DNA from: Clostridiales bacterium oral taxon 876 str. F0540
GTDB lineage: Bacteria; Bacillota; Clostridia; Clostridiales; Clostridiaceae
NCBI GenBank assembly: GCA_000466585.1
Contig: KE993494.1
Coordinates: 13,427 to 77,426 of the forward strand
Direction: 5' to 3'
Length of the DNA: 64,000 nt
Shown: positions 8,413 to 16,431 of the stretch, in pieces
How positions within the stretch are numbered: the first letter of the stretch is position 1
Layout: the number at the start of each line of letters is the position of its first letter
Made by a program: the position numbers and the translations under genes
Notes under the pieces: generated by a model
Told to the model about the DNA's origin: nothing
Seen by the model: only the letters and a program-made list of their open reading frames with translations
Databases searched by the model: none

Positions 8413-9390
8413 CTAGTACTGCCACTCTACAAGTCCGGCAGACCAAGTAAGTCCGGCTCCAAAAGCAACTAAAATCAATTTGTCGCCTTTTTTGACAAGT
8501 CCTTTATCAAGCATTTCATCTAGTGCTATAGGAATACTTGCAGCTGAGGTATTTCCGTATTTTTGAAGGTTCATAAAGAACTTTTCTTCCGGAACTTTAA
8601 GCTTTCTTGCTGCATACTCAATTATTCTGTAATTTGCCTGATGAGGCACAATGTACTTTATATCATCAAGATTTAATCCACTGTCCTTAAGTACTTTATC
8701 CACAGCTTCTAAAATAATACTTGTGGCAAATCTGAATACTTCTCTTCCATCCATAAAAATCTTTATATCATCTATCTTTTCCGGTGTTACAAATGGATTT
8801 TTAACAGGTACACAATTAATACCTAAAACCCCTGCTTTTCTACCATCAGCGCCATTAAACAAGGAAGTTACTCCTTTTTCTTCACTAGGCACTAAAACTG
8901 CTGCACCGGCACCGTCGCCAAACAATACGCAGGTGCTTCTGTCGGTCCAATCAGTTATTTTGGAAAGCACATCTGCTCCTATAACAAGTGCTGTCTTACT
9001 TTGACCTGTTCTGATAAATTGTGAAGCTGTATTTAAAGCATATATAAATCCTGAGCAGGCTGCAGATATATCGAAGCAGGCTGCATTAAATGCACCTATC
9101 TTTTCTTGAACAAACACAGCTGTTGCAGGAGTTAACGCATCAGGAGTTGAAGTAGCAAGTACAATCAAATCTATATCTTCAGGCTTTAAAGCAGCTTTAT
9201 CTAGAGCACTTAAAGCAGCCTTTGCTGCTAAATCTGATGTATTTTCTCCTTCAGATATTCTTCTTTCTTTTATTCCTGTTCTAGTTGTTATCCACTCATC
9301 ATTTGTATCTACAATCTTAGATAAATCATCATTAGTCATGATTCTTTGTGGAACGGCACTGCCTATTCCTATGATTTTAACTTCTTTCAT
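8413..9390 (-). CDS. fabH: Beta-ketoacyl-ACP synthase III
   Basis: Starts chain synthesis by condensing an acyl-CoA primer with malonyl-ACP. The triad is visible: Cys in DISAACSGFIYALN (about residue 112), His in VPHQANYRIIEYAA (about 247) and Asn in YGNTSAASIPIAL (about 277). Length 325 is standard. Its ATG shares one base with the stop of the upstream fabT gene (TAATG), indicating translational coupling of regulator and initiator. Primer preference (straight or branched) cannot be told from the sequence. Confidence 0.97.
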   Translation of the reverse strand: MKEVKIIGIGSAVPQRIMTNDDLSKIVDTNDEWITTRTGIKERRISEGENTSDLAAKAALSALDKAALKPEDIDLIVLATSTPDALTPATAVFVQEKIGAFNAACFDISAACSGFIYALNTASQFIRTGQSKTALVIGADVLSKITDWTDRSTCVLFGDGAGAAVLVPSEEKGVTSLFNGADGRKAGVLGINCVPVKNPFVTPEKIDDIKIFMDGREVFRFATSIILEAVDKVLKDSGLNLDDIKYIVPHQANYRIIEYAARKLKVPEEKFFMNLQKYGNTSAASIPIALDEMLDKGLVKKGDKLILVAFGAGLTWSAGLVEWQY

Positions 9391-9857
9391 TATTTTTCTC
9401 CCTTACCTTCAGTCAAATTATATTTTGACTTAAAGAAATTATTCAGCTTCTCAAGAGATCCAACAAGAACCTGTTCCTGTTCTTCGCTTAGCCCCTCAAC
9501 AGTAGCTCTCACCATATCCCTATGAAACTTATCATGTATTCTATAGGCAAGTTTACCTCTCTTAGTAAGCTGTACTAAAACAACTCTTCTATCCTCTTCG
9601 ATTCTTTTTCGCTCCACATAACCTTTTTTAACAAGGTTATTAATAGCGGTAGTTAAAGTTCCTACAGTAATTTTTAAATCGCTTGCCACCTCTGACATGC
9701 TTCTTGCTTCATACATACCAATTGCATCCACAGTATGCATCTCTGTAATTGATAAATCCTTAAATTCTCCTTCGCTCAGAGCTCTTTGTTCTATAACCAA
9801 AATATCATTAAAGATATCTACCAAAAGCTCATTTACTACACTTATAGTTTTACTCAT
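9390..9857 (-). CDS. fabT: MarR-family repressor of fatty-acid synthesis (FabT-like)
   Basis: Winged-helix MarR protein of 155 residues. The DNA-binding core is about residues 53-101: helix-turn-helix SMSEVASDLKITVGTLTTAINNL, then the beta-wing with the basic EEDRRVVLVQLT segment. In streptococci, FabT represses fab genes by binding TTTGA-type palindromes, with long-chain acyl-ACP as corepressor. Here three matching palindromes lie at the operon promoter (10990-11039), so binding there and autoregulation are well supported inferences. The spacing from GGGAG to the ATG is long (about 13 bases). The gene is second in the operon and overlaps fabH by one base. Confidence 0.9.
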   Translation of the reverse strand: MSKTISVVNELLVDIFNDILVIEQRALSEGEFKDLSITEMHTVDAIGMYEARSMSEVASDLKITVGTLTTAINNLVKKGYVERKRIEEDRRVVLVQLTKRGKLAYRIHDKFHRDMVRATVEGLSEEQEQVLVGSLEKLNNFFKSKYNLTEGKGEK

Positions 9858-9880
9858 AATTTATATATATCTCCCCCTTC

Positions 9881-10957
9881 TTAATCGAGGTTTTTTTCTG
9901 CTTCATCTACCAGTTCCTTAATAAGTTCTTTTACAGTTACTATTTTATCAAGTCTATAAGCGTTGCTTCCCGAAAATATAAGTCCCTCTTCAACATTTCC
10001 TTTTACGGCCTCAATAAGGGCTTTGGAAATACAATATGGAGTTGTTGCCGGATTGCAGGGTTTTAAGCAGTTATAACATTTTTTAACCTTTATATTACCT
10101 TCATCCAGCTTTTCTAAAAATTCATTTTGTATAGCTCTTCCGGGCATGCCTACAGGACTTTTAACAAATCTTATATCCTTCTCTTGTGAATTTACATAAG
10201 CCATTTTATATCTTATATCAGCATCACATTCTTCTGTAGCAACAAATCTTGTGGCCATCTGAACGCCTGCTGCACCTTCTTTAATAAAATTTGCTATATC
10301 TTCGCCTGTGTAAATCCCCCCAGCAGCAACTACCGGGATTTTTTTATTATGTTTTTCTTCAAAAGGCTTAAGTACTTCTATAACGCCTTTTACTATATCC
10401 ATTAACTTTGGCTTATTTTCTGAATTTAATTCATCTTTAGAAAACCCTAAGTGTCCTCCTGCTTCAGGTCCTTCAACCACAACCAAATCCGGTATGCGTG
10501 AATACTTGTGATCCCAAAGCTTCGTTATTACCATTGCAGCCTTTGCTGAAGAAACTATCGGAGCCAGCTTTGTATTAGAGTCTCCAACAAGCTTTGGAAG
10601 CTCTGTTGGAAGTCCCGCTCCTGAAATTATTAAATCTATTTTTCCTTCTACTACAGCTTCAATCATATCCTTATAGTTGTTCATAGCTACCATTACATTA
10701 ACAGCTATTATCCCCTTAGGACTTAACTCTCGTGCTTTTCTAATTTCACTTTTCATAGCTCTTATGTTAGCTTCTTCAGTATTAGTTTCAAAATCCGGCT
10801 CGCTAAAGCCAATTTGAGCACTTGATATAACTCCAACCCCTCCCTCATTAGCCACTGCTGAGGCAAGTTTTGAGCGAGATACTCCTACACCCATACCGCC
10901 CTGAATTATTGGAACTGCTGCTACTAACTCACCTATATTTAAAGGAGGTAGTTTCAT
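9881..10957 (-). CDS. Nitronate monooxygenase / FabK-like flavoprotein, first gene of the fab operon
   Basis: FMN-dependent TIM-barrel protein of the NPD family (358 residues), a paralogue of the FabK in the same operon. Visible are VPIIQGGMGVGVSRSKLA, VEGPEAGGHLGF, PVVAAGGIYTGEDIANF and GVQMATRFVATEECDAD. Unlike FabK it has a four-Cys cluster near residues 294-309 (C-x2-C-x3-C-x7-C), which could bind metal or an Fe-S cluster. The ATG at 10957 is chosen because GGAGTGAT precedes it and because the longer frame runs through the operators. Function is unproven: a second enoyl reductase, or detoxification of nitronate-like compounds. It is the first gene after the FabT-controlled promoter. Confidence 0.8.
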   Translation of the reverse strand: MKLPPLNIGELVAAVPIIQGGMGVGVSRSKLASAVANEGGVGVISSAQIGFSEPDFETNTEEANIRAMKSEIRKARELSPKGIIAVNVMVAMNNYKDMIEAVVEGKIDLIISGAGLPTELPKLVGDSNTKLAPIVSSAKAAMVITKLWDHKYSRIPDLVVVEGPEAGGHLGFSKDELNSENKPKLMDIVKGVIEVLKPFEEKHNKKIPVVAAGGIYTGEDIANFIKEGAAGVQMATRFVATEECDADIRYKMAYVNSQEKDIRFVKSPVGMPGRAIQNEFLEKLDEGNIKVKKCYNCLKPCNPATTPYCISKALIEAVKGNVEEGLIFSGSNAYRLDKIVTVKELIKELVDEAEKNLD

Positions 10958-10989
10958 AATATCACTCCTATCCTCGTGAATCCTATTCA

Positions 10990-11002
10990 TTTGATTTTCA
11001 AA
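10990..11002. promoter_or_regulatory. FabT-type operator 1
   Basis: Perfect palindrome TTTGA-TTT-TCAAA in the leader of the fab operon, downstream of the transcription start. It matches the TTTGA-N3-TCAAA core known for FabT boxes. Confidence 0.8.
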
Positions 11003-11005
11003 TGT

Positions 11006-11018
11006 TTTGATAATCAAA
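11006..11018. promoter_or_regulatory. FabT-type operator 2
   Basis: Perfect palindrome TTTGA-TAA-TCAAA, centred 16 bases from operator 1. This copy is closest to the streptococcal FabT consensus (TTTGATTATCAAA on the other strand). Confidence 0.85.
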
Positions 11019-11026
11019 CTATTTAT

Positions 11027-11039
11027 TTTGATATTCAAA
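11027..11039. promoter_or_regulatory. FabT-type operator 3, abutting the -10 box
   Basis: Perfect palindrome TTTGA-TAT-TCAAA, centred 21 bases (two helical turns) from operator 2. It shares one base with the -10 element and covers the expected transcription start, so bound repressor would block RNA polymerase. Confidence 0.85.
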
Positions 11040-11067
11040 GTATATAAGAAAGTTAAAATAGTGTCAA
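11039..11067 (-). promoter_or_regulatory. Sigma-A promoter of the fab operon
   Basis: On the minus strand: -35 TTGACA (11067-11062, perfect), 17-base spacer, -10 TATACT (11044-11039). Together with the three operators immediately downstream this is the main control point of the fatty-acid operon. No other equally good promoter was found inside the operon. Confidence 0.88.
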
Positions 11068-11135
11068 CCTATTTCCAGAAAAAAACTTTTTAAGGATTTA
11101 TGAACAATAACCCGATATCATAAAATCAATTACAT

Positions 11136-11192
11136 ATAAAAATAACTGTAACAGTATCAGTTAATAACTGATACTGTTACAGTTATTTTTAT
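11136..11192 (-). terminator. Long perfect-palindrome terminator after the 11.2-kb gene
   Basis: Two 28-base arms (11136-11163 and 11165-11192) are exact inverted repeats around a single central base. The stem core pairs CTGTAACAGTATCAG with its complement, and the T-rich flanks on both strands would allow termination in either direction. It separates the upstream minus-strand gene from the fab promoter 70 bases further on. Confidence 0.75.
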
Positions 11193-11201
11193 ATTTTACC
11201 C

Positions 11202-11699
11202 TTAATTATTCTTGCGCTTACCATTCACGTGAAATGATATCAAATCTCCTGTTTCTGAATCATAGATTAATGTTAGTTCTGCATTTTCATAAAATCCGCC
11301 TCGTGTATCGATTCCATCAGGATAAGATATTTTTACTACCCATACCATATGTCCATCTGAAATCTCATAGTCCTTAAATCCTGGTTCATTTAATTCTGAA
11401 ACATACTTTCCCCATGATTTTAGATCAGCTGATTTAAAAATTGATTTTTTTGTTTTATCTTTTTCAGAATTAGCTTTATCTATTATTTTATTTCTTGATA
11501 TAAAATTATTTATATTTTGTGCTGAATTATCTTTATATTTGGGTTCCGCAATATTTTTAGGTTTATTTATAGAAATATTATTGAAAACCACTGATGGCGT
11601 TGTATTTATTCGAGAATCTGCTAATGCTGTTACTACTATTATGATAGATATCAAACCAATTAGTAGCATTTTTGCTAACTTATTATTCTTGAACTCCAT
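11202..11699 (-). CDS. Small membrane-anchored or secreted protein of unknown function
   Basis: No family recognised with confidence. 165 residues from the ATG at 11699, which has GAAGG upstream; a longer frame is less likely. Residues 11-30 (MLLIGLISIIIVVTALADSR region) form one hydrophobic segment, a signal peptide or anchor. A polar Asn/Lys/Ser-rich stretch follows, then a C-terminal domain of about 70 residues ending in LTLIYDSETGDLISFHVNGK. That end resembles the beta-hairpin of PepSY-like or peptidase-associated extracytoplasmic domains, but the likeness is weak. It lies 48 bases downstream of the MFS gene and may be cotranscribed with it. Confidence 0.6.
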   Translation of the reverse strand: MEFKNNKLAKMLLIGLISIIIVVTALADSRINTTPSVVFNNISINKPKNIAEPKYKDNSAQNINNFISRNKIIDKANSEKDKTKKSIFKSADLKSWGKYVSELNEPGFKDYEISDGHMVWVVKISYPDGIDTRGGFYENAELTLIYDSETGDLISFHVNGKRKNN

Positions 11700-11747
11700 G
11701 TATATTAACCTTCTTTGCAAAAACATAAATATTTTAGTCTATATGTT

Positions 11748-12980
11748 CTAATTCTCAGCATTTTTGCTGTCCATTATCTCCAAAATTCTCATAAGCACAG
11801 CTGAAATAATACCTAAGACTCCAATAAAAATCCATCCGCTTTCTATACTGTGGTTTGTGATAAAACCGCCCATTAGCATAGGTCCAAGAGTATAACCTGC
11901 GCCAAAAATCATTGGCAGTATAGAACTTATCCTTCCTCTATGAGAGGCCGGAGTGTGATTAGCTATAAAGGTAGATGAATTTATTGATATCATTATCTCT
12001 CCAAGTGTCATAATTAAGATAGAAATAAAAAACAGAGGTATTATTTTTATAAAAGCAAACATTCCAAAAGCTATACCATAAAACAACCCTCCTAAGGCTA
12101 TAACCTTTATGGGCTTTGTATAGTGAGTTATCTTTGATATAAGAGGAGTAAATAATATTACAACCAAACCATTAAAGCTTGCTAAAGCACCGTAGTAAGC
12201 AGCACCATTATCTTTAAATATTTCTCCAAGCTGAATAGGCAGTGTAAAGCCCCATTGTGAATATGCAAAATCAATGCAAAACAGTATTAGAGAAAAATAT
12301 ATAAGAATTGGTCTTTGCAAAAGTACCTTAAAGGCAGAGCCTTCAACTTCCTTTTCAAGCTTCCTGTTTTCTTCAGTGCCTGAAACAGCTTTGTCGTGTA
12401 TAGTTTCCCTAACGTATATTAATACAAGAATTAAAGAAATTATTGTAGTCAAACCATCCCCGATAAATACTAAAGGAAGATATTTTTTATATAAAAACCC
12501 TCCTATAATCGGTCCGATAGCAAAGCCTAAGTTCCACCCCATGTATACTAAGGAGTATGCTCCTTTTCTGTTTTCAGGAGTTGTTAAATCTGCAAGTAAG
12601 GCATCGTAAGCCGGCGAGGACAGCGCGTACAAAAGCGATGATAAAGCCAGCACGTAAGTCATTGTCATATTCGGCTTCATAAAGCCGCAGCTGATTACTG
12701 CTGCTGCTCCAAGTGCCTGCGAAATTATAATTATTCTCTTTCTTCCTATTGTGTCAACCAGTTTTCCCCCAATAATCATGCTTGGCGCACCAAGAAGACT
12801 AAGTATAGTTATGTAGGTGCCTGCTTCGCCTTTTGAAAGTCCTATTTTTTCAGTTAATATAAGTGCCAGCAAAGGATAAACAAAAGCTCCTATGCTATTT
12901 ATAACTCGAGATATAAAAATAACATATATTTCTTTAGGCATACCTTTATAAGGATCAAAAAGCCTCTTTATCTTCCCCAT
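11748..12980 (-). CDS. MFS transporter, probable drug/metabolite exporter (DHA1 type)
   Basis: About 12 transmembrane helices in 410 residues. Motif A of the major facilitator superfamily is present between helices 2 and 3 as GGKLVDTIGRKR, with a second, related loop in the C-terminal half. Motif-C-like GWNLGFAIGPIIGGFLY in helix 5 indicates an antiporter (exporter) rather than a symporter. The ATG at 12980 follows GGGGGAG. Substrate unknown. The large hairpin at 13071-13135 ends the preceding sugar-transport operon, so this gene probably has its own promoter. Confidence 0.85.
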   Translation of the reverse strand: MGKIKRLFDPYKGMPKEIYVIFISRVINSIGAFVYPLLALILTEKIGLSKGEAGTYITILSLLGAPSMIIGGKLVDTIGRKRIIIISQALGAAAVISCGFMKPNMTMTYVLALSSLLYALSSPAYDALLADLTTPENRKGAYSLVYMGWNLGFAIGPIIGGFLYKKYLPLVFIGDGLTTIISLILVLIYVRETIHDKAVSGTEENRKLEKEVEGSAFKVLLQRPILIYFSLILFCIDFAYSQWGFTLPIQLGEIFKDNGAAYYGALASFNGLVVILFTPLISKITHYTKPIKVIALGGLFYGIAFGMFAFIKIIPLFFISILIMTLGEIMISINSSTFIANHTPASHRGRISSILPMIFGAGYTLGPMLMGGFITNHSIESGWIFIGVLGIISAVLMRILEIMDSKNAEN

Positions 12981-13070
12981 AATTTCTCCCCCCATCAATC
13001 CATATATTGTTAGGATACTTTAATCTGAAACTAATAGCAACGATATTTTCTGAATAATATAAAAATAAAA

Positions 13071-13135
13071 GCATGCTGTTTACGACAACTCTCTCTAAAA
13101 ACTAATAGAGAGTGCTCATAAGCTAAACAGCATAC
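13071..13135 (-). terminator. Branched hairpin terminator after the sugar ABC operon
   Basis: On the minus strand GTATGCTGTTTA pairs with TAAACAGCATGC (one G-U wobble), enclosing a second stem ACTCTCT/AGAGAGT, and is followed by TTTTATTTTTA. The wobble pair works only in the minus-strand RNA, supporting leftward transcription. The nested inner stem is larger than a simple terminator needs. Confidence 0.7.
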
Positions 13136-13189
13136 TTTATATTATTAAAGCTATATTATAGTTTTTTGTGTTTTTACTATATCCTGAAA

Positions 13190-14032
13190 TTAATCCTTAA
13201 GCCCCGAGGTTGCAATACCTTTTATAAAGTTTTTCTGGAATATTAAAAATAAAATGATTGTTGGTATTGTTAGTATCATAACACCTGCTGTTACTTGATT
13301 CCAAAGGGAAAAATATTGTCCATAGAAAGAGTTTAAGCCAACAGGCAGAGTATAGTGTTCGGGTGTTGAAGCAAGGAGACTTGGCCATAAAAAACTATTC
13401 CAATTTCCTGCAAAGGTAAGTATAAATTGTGTTGATAAGGCAGGGCCAGCAAGAGGCATAGCAATTTTAAAGAATATACGAAATCTTCCCATGCCGTCTA
13501 TTAATGCAGCTTCTTCTAAAGACTTAGGTATACTTAAAAAGAACTGCCTCATTAAAAATATATTAAATAAACTATATAAAAACGGTATAGTCAAACCCTT
13601 AAAGCTGTCTACCCAGCCAAACTTTGATAAAAGCATATAAGTTGGCACCATAACAACCTGGCCCGGAACCATCATCATAGCCAATATTAATAAGAAGATT
13701 AGTTTTTTACCGGGAAAGTCAAGCCGTGCAAGAGCATAGCCAGCCATTGAATTTATAAGAATATTACAGCTTGTAACTATAGCAGCTACAATAATACTAT
13801 TCAAAGTCCACCTTAAAAAAGGAAATTTAGTCCATATATAAGTATAGTTTGCAACAGTAAGCTTTGAAACGTCTACTGTCATTTTAGCAGTTTCAGAGGC
13901 AGGCTTAAATGAGGTTATAAGTGTCCAGATAAACGGTCCAAGTGCTATGACAGCATATAATATAGCTAAAACATATAGTATTATTTTACCTATTGAAATA
14001 GGCTTTTTATTTTTTATTTTTACTGTTTCCAC
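13190..14032 (-). CDS. Sugar ABC transporter permease (MalG/CUT1 type)
   Basis: Inner-membrane subunit of a carbohydrate importer, 280 residues with six predicted transmembrane helices. The EAA loop that contacts the ATPase is present as EEAALIDGMGRFRIFFKIAMPLAGPALS. The start is GTG at 14032 with AAGGAGGGG upstream; an ATG two bases earlier is out of frame. It lies 14 bases after the MalF-type permease. No cognate ATPase gene is in the cluster, so a shared MsmX-type ATPase encoded elsewhere is likely, as in many Gram-positive CUT1 systems. Confidence 0.9.
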   Translation of the reverse strand: METVKIKNKKPISIGKIILYVLAILYAVIALGPFIWTLITSFKPASETAKMTVDVSKLTVANYTYIWTKFPFLRWTLNSIIVAAIVTSCNILINSMAGYALARLDFPGKKLIFLLILAMMMVPGQVVMVPTYMLLSKFGWVDSFKGLTIPFLYSLFNIFLMRQFFLSIPKSLEEAALIDGMGRFRIFFKIAMPLAGPALSTQFILTFAGNWNSFLWPSLLASTPEHYTLPVGLNSFYGQYFSLWNQVTAGVMILTIPTIILFLIFQKNFIKGIATSGLKD

Positions 14033-14046
14033 ATTCCGCCCCTCCT

Positions 14047-14982
14047 TTACATAGACGTTTCTTCGCCAAATAATTTTTTCTGAACTATTGTAAGCACAAA
14101 TATTATTACAAATAAAATAAATGCTGTTGCGCAGGCCTGACCCATTTTAAATTCTCTAAAGCCTGTTCGTGTAAGATATAAAACTACTGTCATAGTTGAA
14201 TCCAAAGGCCCTCCATTTCCCTGGGAAACCACATAGGCCTGGTCATAAACTTGAAAACATCCAATCATAGATACAACCACATTTAAAAATATTGTCGGCT
14301 TAAGCATAGGTATGGTTATATATCTAAACCTCTGCCAATTGCTTGCACCATCTATTCCGGCAGCTTCATATAGTGAATCAGGAATATCTTGAAGACCCGC
14401 TAAAAATATTACCATATAAAGCCCCACAGAAGACCATATTGCCATTGACATGATTACAGGAAGAGCAGTCTTAGGTTCTGTTAAAAAGTTATGCGGCTGT
14501 ATTCCAAATAAAGAGGTGAATTTATTAAATATACCATCCTGCTTGAATAAGAACATAAATATAACTGCTACAGCAACCGCTGAAGTTTGTGTTGGTATAT
14601 AATAAACTGTTCTAAAAAATGATTTTCCTTTAATGCCACCGTTAACTACTAATGCTAAAAGCAAAGCTATTACAAGCTGAATTGGAGCTACAAATACAGA
14701 GTATCTTGTTGTATTCCATAAAGCTTTTCTAAAAGTAGGATTTTTTAACACATCTATATAATTTTGAAACCATACCCATTTGGCTTGAAACATTGTATTA
14801 GAATCCAAAAATGAGTATTCTTTAAAGCTGAGCATAAAAGCCACAAGCAGAGGACCCACAAAAAATATTAAACATAATATCATAAAAGGTGCTATGAAGA
14901 GCCAGCCATCTATCTTCTCTCTTCTTGCAAGGCTTTTCATACCGCTGCTCTTTCTTGGAGCAGATTTTTGTGCTTGTAACAT
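14047..14982 (-). CDS. Sugar ABC transporter permease (MalF/CUT1 type)
   Basis: Second membrane subunit of the importer, 311 residues, about six transmembrane helices after a basic N-terminal stretch (residues 1-25). The EAA motif reads YEAAGIDGASNWQRFRYITIPMLKPTI. It pairs with the MalG-type permease downstream and the lipoprotein upstream (73-base gap). GGAGG lies 6 bases before the ATG. Substrate is probably an alpha-linked glucose disaccharide or oligosaccharide, judged only from the neighbouring GH65 phosphorylase. Confidence 0.9.
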   Translation of the reverse strand: MLQAQKSAPRKSSGMKSLARREKIDGWLFIAPFMILCLIFFVGPLLVAFMLSFKEYSFLDSNTMFQAKWVWFQNYIDVLKNPTFRKALWNTTRYSVFVAPIQLVIALLLALVVNGGIKGKSFFRTVYYIPTQTSAVAVAVIFMFLFKQDGIFNKFTSLFGIQPHNFLTEPKTALPVIMSMAIWSSVGLYMVIFLAGLQDIPDSLYEAAGIDGASNWQRFRYITIPMLKPTIFLNVVVSMIGCFQVYDQAYVVSQGNGGPLDSTMTVVLYLTRTGFREFKMGQACATAFILFVIIFVLTIVQKKLFGEETSM

Positions 14983-15055
14983 AGTACACCTCCATTTACT
15001 AAAATTAATATATTTTTAAAAAAGGGGGAACGAGTCCCCCTGTATTTTTATTGTA

Positions 15056-16282
15056 CTATTTAGCTGCAGCTTCTGCTTCCTTAAGTGCAGTTGCACTATC
15101 TGAAACCTGGCCAAATTGAATTTTTTCTCCTGCTTTTCCAAGAGCATCTAATATCTTACTTCCATTTAATCCATAGTTAGCAACAGTAGCAGTTGGAGTT
15201 GCATCTATTAAAGCTTTTCTTTCAGGGAATTTAGCAGTATAAACATCAGCCATTGACTTCCTTGAAGGTATTGCAAGTCCGCTTTCTGCAACTATTTTAA
15301 GCCCATCCTTACCGGTTAAGAATTTTGAAACTTCCATAGCTTCCTTCTTATGCTTTGAATCCTTATTTAATACATAAGCAACAGTGAACATCAAATTACC
15401 ATCTTGCTTTCCTTTTGGAAGTGGAACCATTCCATATTTAACATCCGGAGCATTTTGAGCCATGTATGGAATTACCCATCCACCAGCCATAATCATAGCT
15501 GTTTTCTTTTGAGCAAATGCTGCTCCTGCCCAATCTGTTCCCATGTCTTTAAAGGTTGCGCCTGTCTTATTCTTAGCAAAGGAATAATAGAAATCCAATG
15601 CCTGTGCAGCTTCCGGTGTATTAAAGGCTGGTTTGTCACCATCGTTAATTTTGCCTCCATTTTGGAGTATAAATGCGCCAAATCTTTGTGGGTCATTTTC
15701 TAAGCAGAAGCCTTTAACATTTCCTGTAGTAGTCTTCTCAGCTGCTGTCTTTAGTTCATCCCAAGTTGTTGGAGGCTTAATACCTGCTTTATCAAACATA
15801 TCTTTATTATAGTAAAGAACTAATGGATTATAATCCTTTGGTATTCCATAGGTCTTGCCATTCATTTGATATCCTTGTAAAAGATTTGGAAAAAAGTCTT
15901 TCATATCTTCTTTATCGATATAATCATCGATTGGATCAATAATTCCTTCCTTCATAAACTTAGAAGCAAGTGATACATCCAAATAATATATATCAGGAGC
16001 AGTTTTGGAGGCTATCTTGCTTTGAATCGCCTGAAGGTAATCACCTGTTATAACTTCTTTCTTAATTATTATGTTTGGATTCTTTGTTTGAAATGCTTGA
16101 ATTTGATCATCAAGCATCTTGGTTTCTGCATCGTTTCCTCCCCAGCAGCCTAGCCTTACTACTACTTCTTTGCTGTCGTCTGCTGCTGAAGCCGGAGTAT
16201 TGTTATTTTTAGTACATCCGGCAAATATGCTTGTTGTCATAATTGCACCTAATAAAAGAGTCGCTAATTTTCTTCTTTTCAT
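15056..16282 (-). CDS. Sugar-binding lipoprotein of the ABC importer
   Basis: Extracytoplasmic solute-binding protein (family 1, MalE-like), 408 residues. The signal peptide starts MKRRKLATLLLGAIMTTSIFAGC; the Cys at about residue 22 is the lipidation site. After a short linker come the family features VVVRLGCWGG, DIYYLDVSLASKFMKEG, YGIPKDYNPLVLYYNKDMF and AGGWVIPYM. The ATG at 16282 is used because GGGGGGA precedes it. It is the first gene of the importer operon and lies directly downstream of two LacI-type operators, which suggests it is induced by the imported sugar. Confidence 0.92.
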   Translation of the reverse strand: MKRRKLATLLLGAIMTTSIFAGCTKNNNTPASAADDSKEVVVRLGCWGGNDAETKMLDDQIQAFQTKNPNIIIKKEVITGDYLQAIQSKIASKTAPDIYYLDVSLASKFMKEGIIDPIDDYIDKEDMKDFFPNLLQGYQMNGKTYGIPKDYNPLVLYYNKDMFDKAGIKPPTTWDELKTAAEKTTTGNVKGFCLENDPQRFGAFILQNGGKINDGDKPAFNTPEAAQALDFYYSFAKNKTGATFKDMGTDWAGAAFAQKKTAMIMAGGWVIPYMAQNAPDVKYGMVPLPKGKQDGNLMFTVAYVLNKDSKHKKEAMEVSKFLTGKDGLKIVAESGLAIPSRKSMADVYTAKFPERKALIDATPTATVANYGLNGSKILDALGKAGEKIQFGQVSDSATALKEAEAAAK

Positions 16283-16327
16283 TTTTATTCCCCCCATGTA
16301 TAATAATAATTGGATATTTATCTAAAC

Positions 16328-16426
16328 CTACTGGATATAAACCTGTTCATATTCAATTTTTATAGGAATCAGCTGCAAACTCTTCTTATAAATTAATTGA
16401 TTTATGAACCTGTTTATTACCAGTAG
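16328..16426. promoter_or_regulatory. Control region of the sugar ABC operon: two operators in a 23-bp inverted repeat
   Basis: Arms 16328-16350 and 16404-16426 match in inverted orientation at 19 of 23 positions. Each contains a near-palindrome of the form TRAAC-CT-GTTYA (16338-16349 and 16405-16416), centres 67 bases apart. They lie between the lacI-type gene and the binding-protein gene and are the likely sites of the LacI-family regulator, with spacing suitable for DNA looping. A clear -35/-10 pair between them could not be assigned. Confidence 0.7.
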
Positions 16427-16431
16427 ATTTT

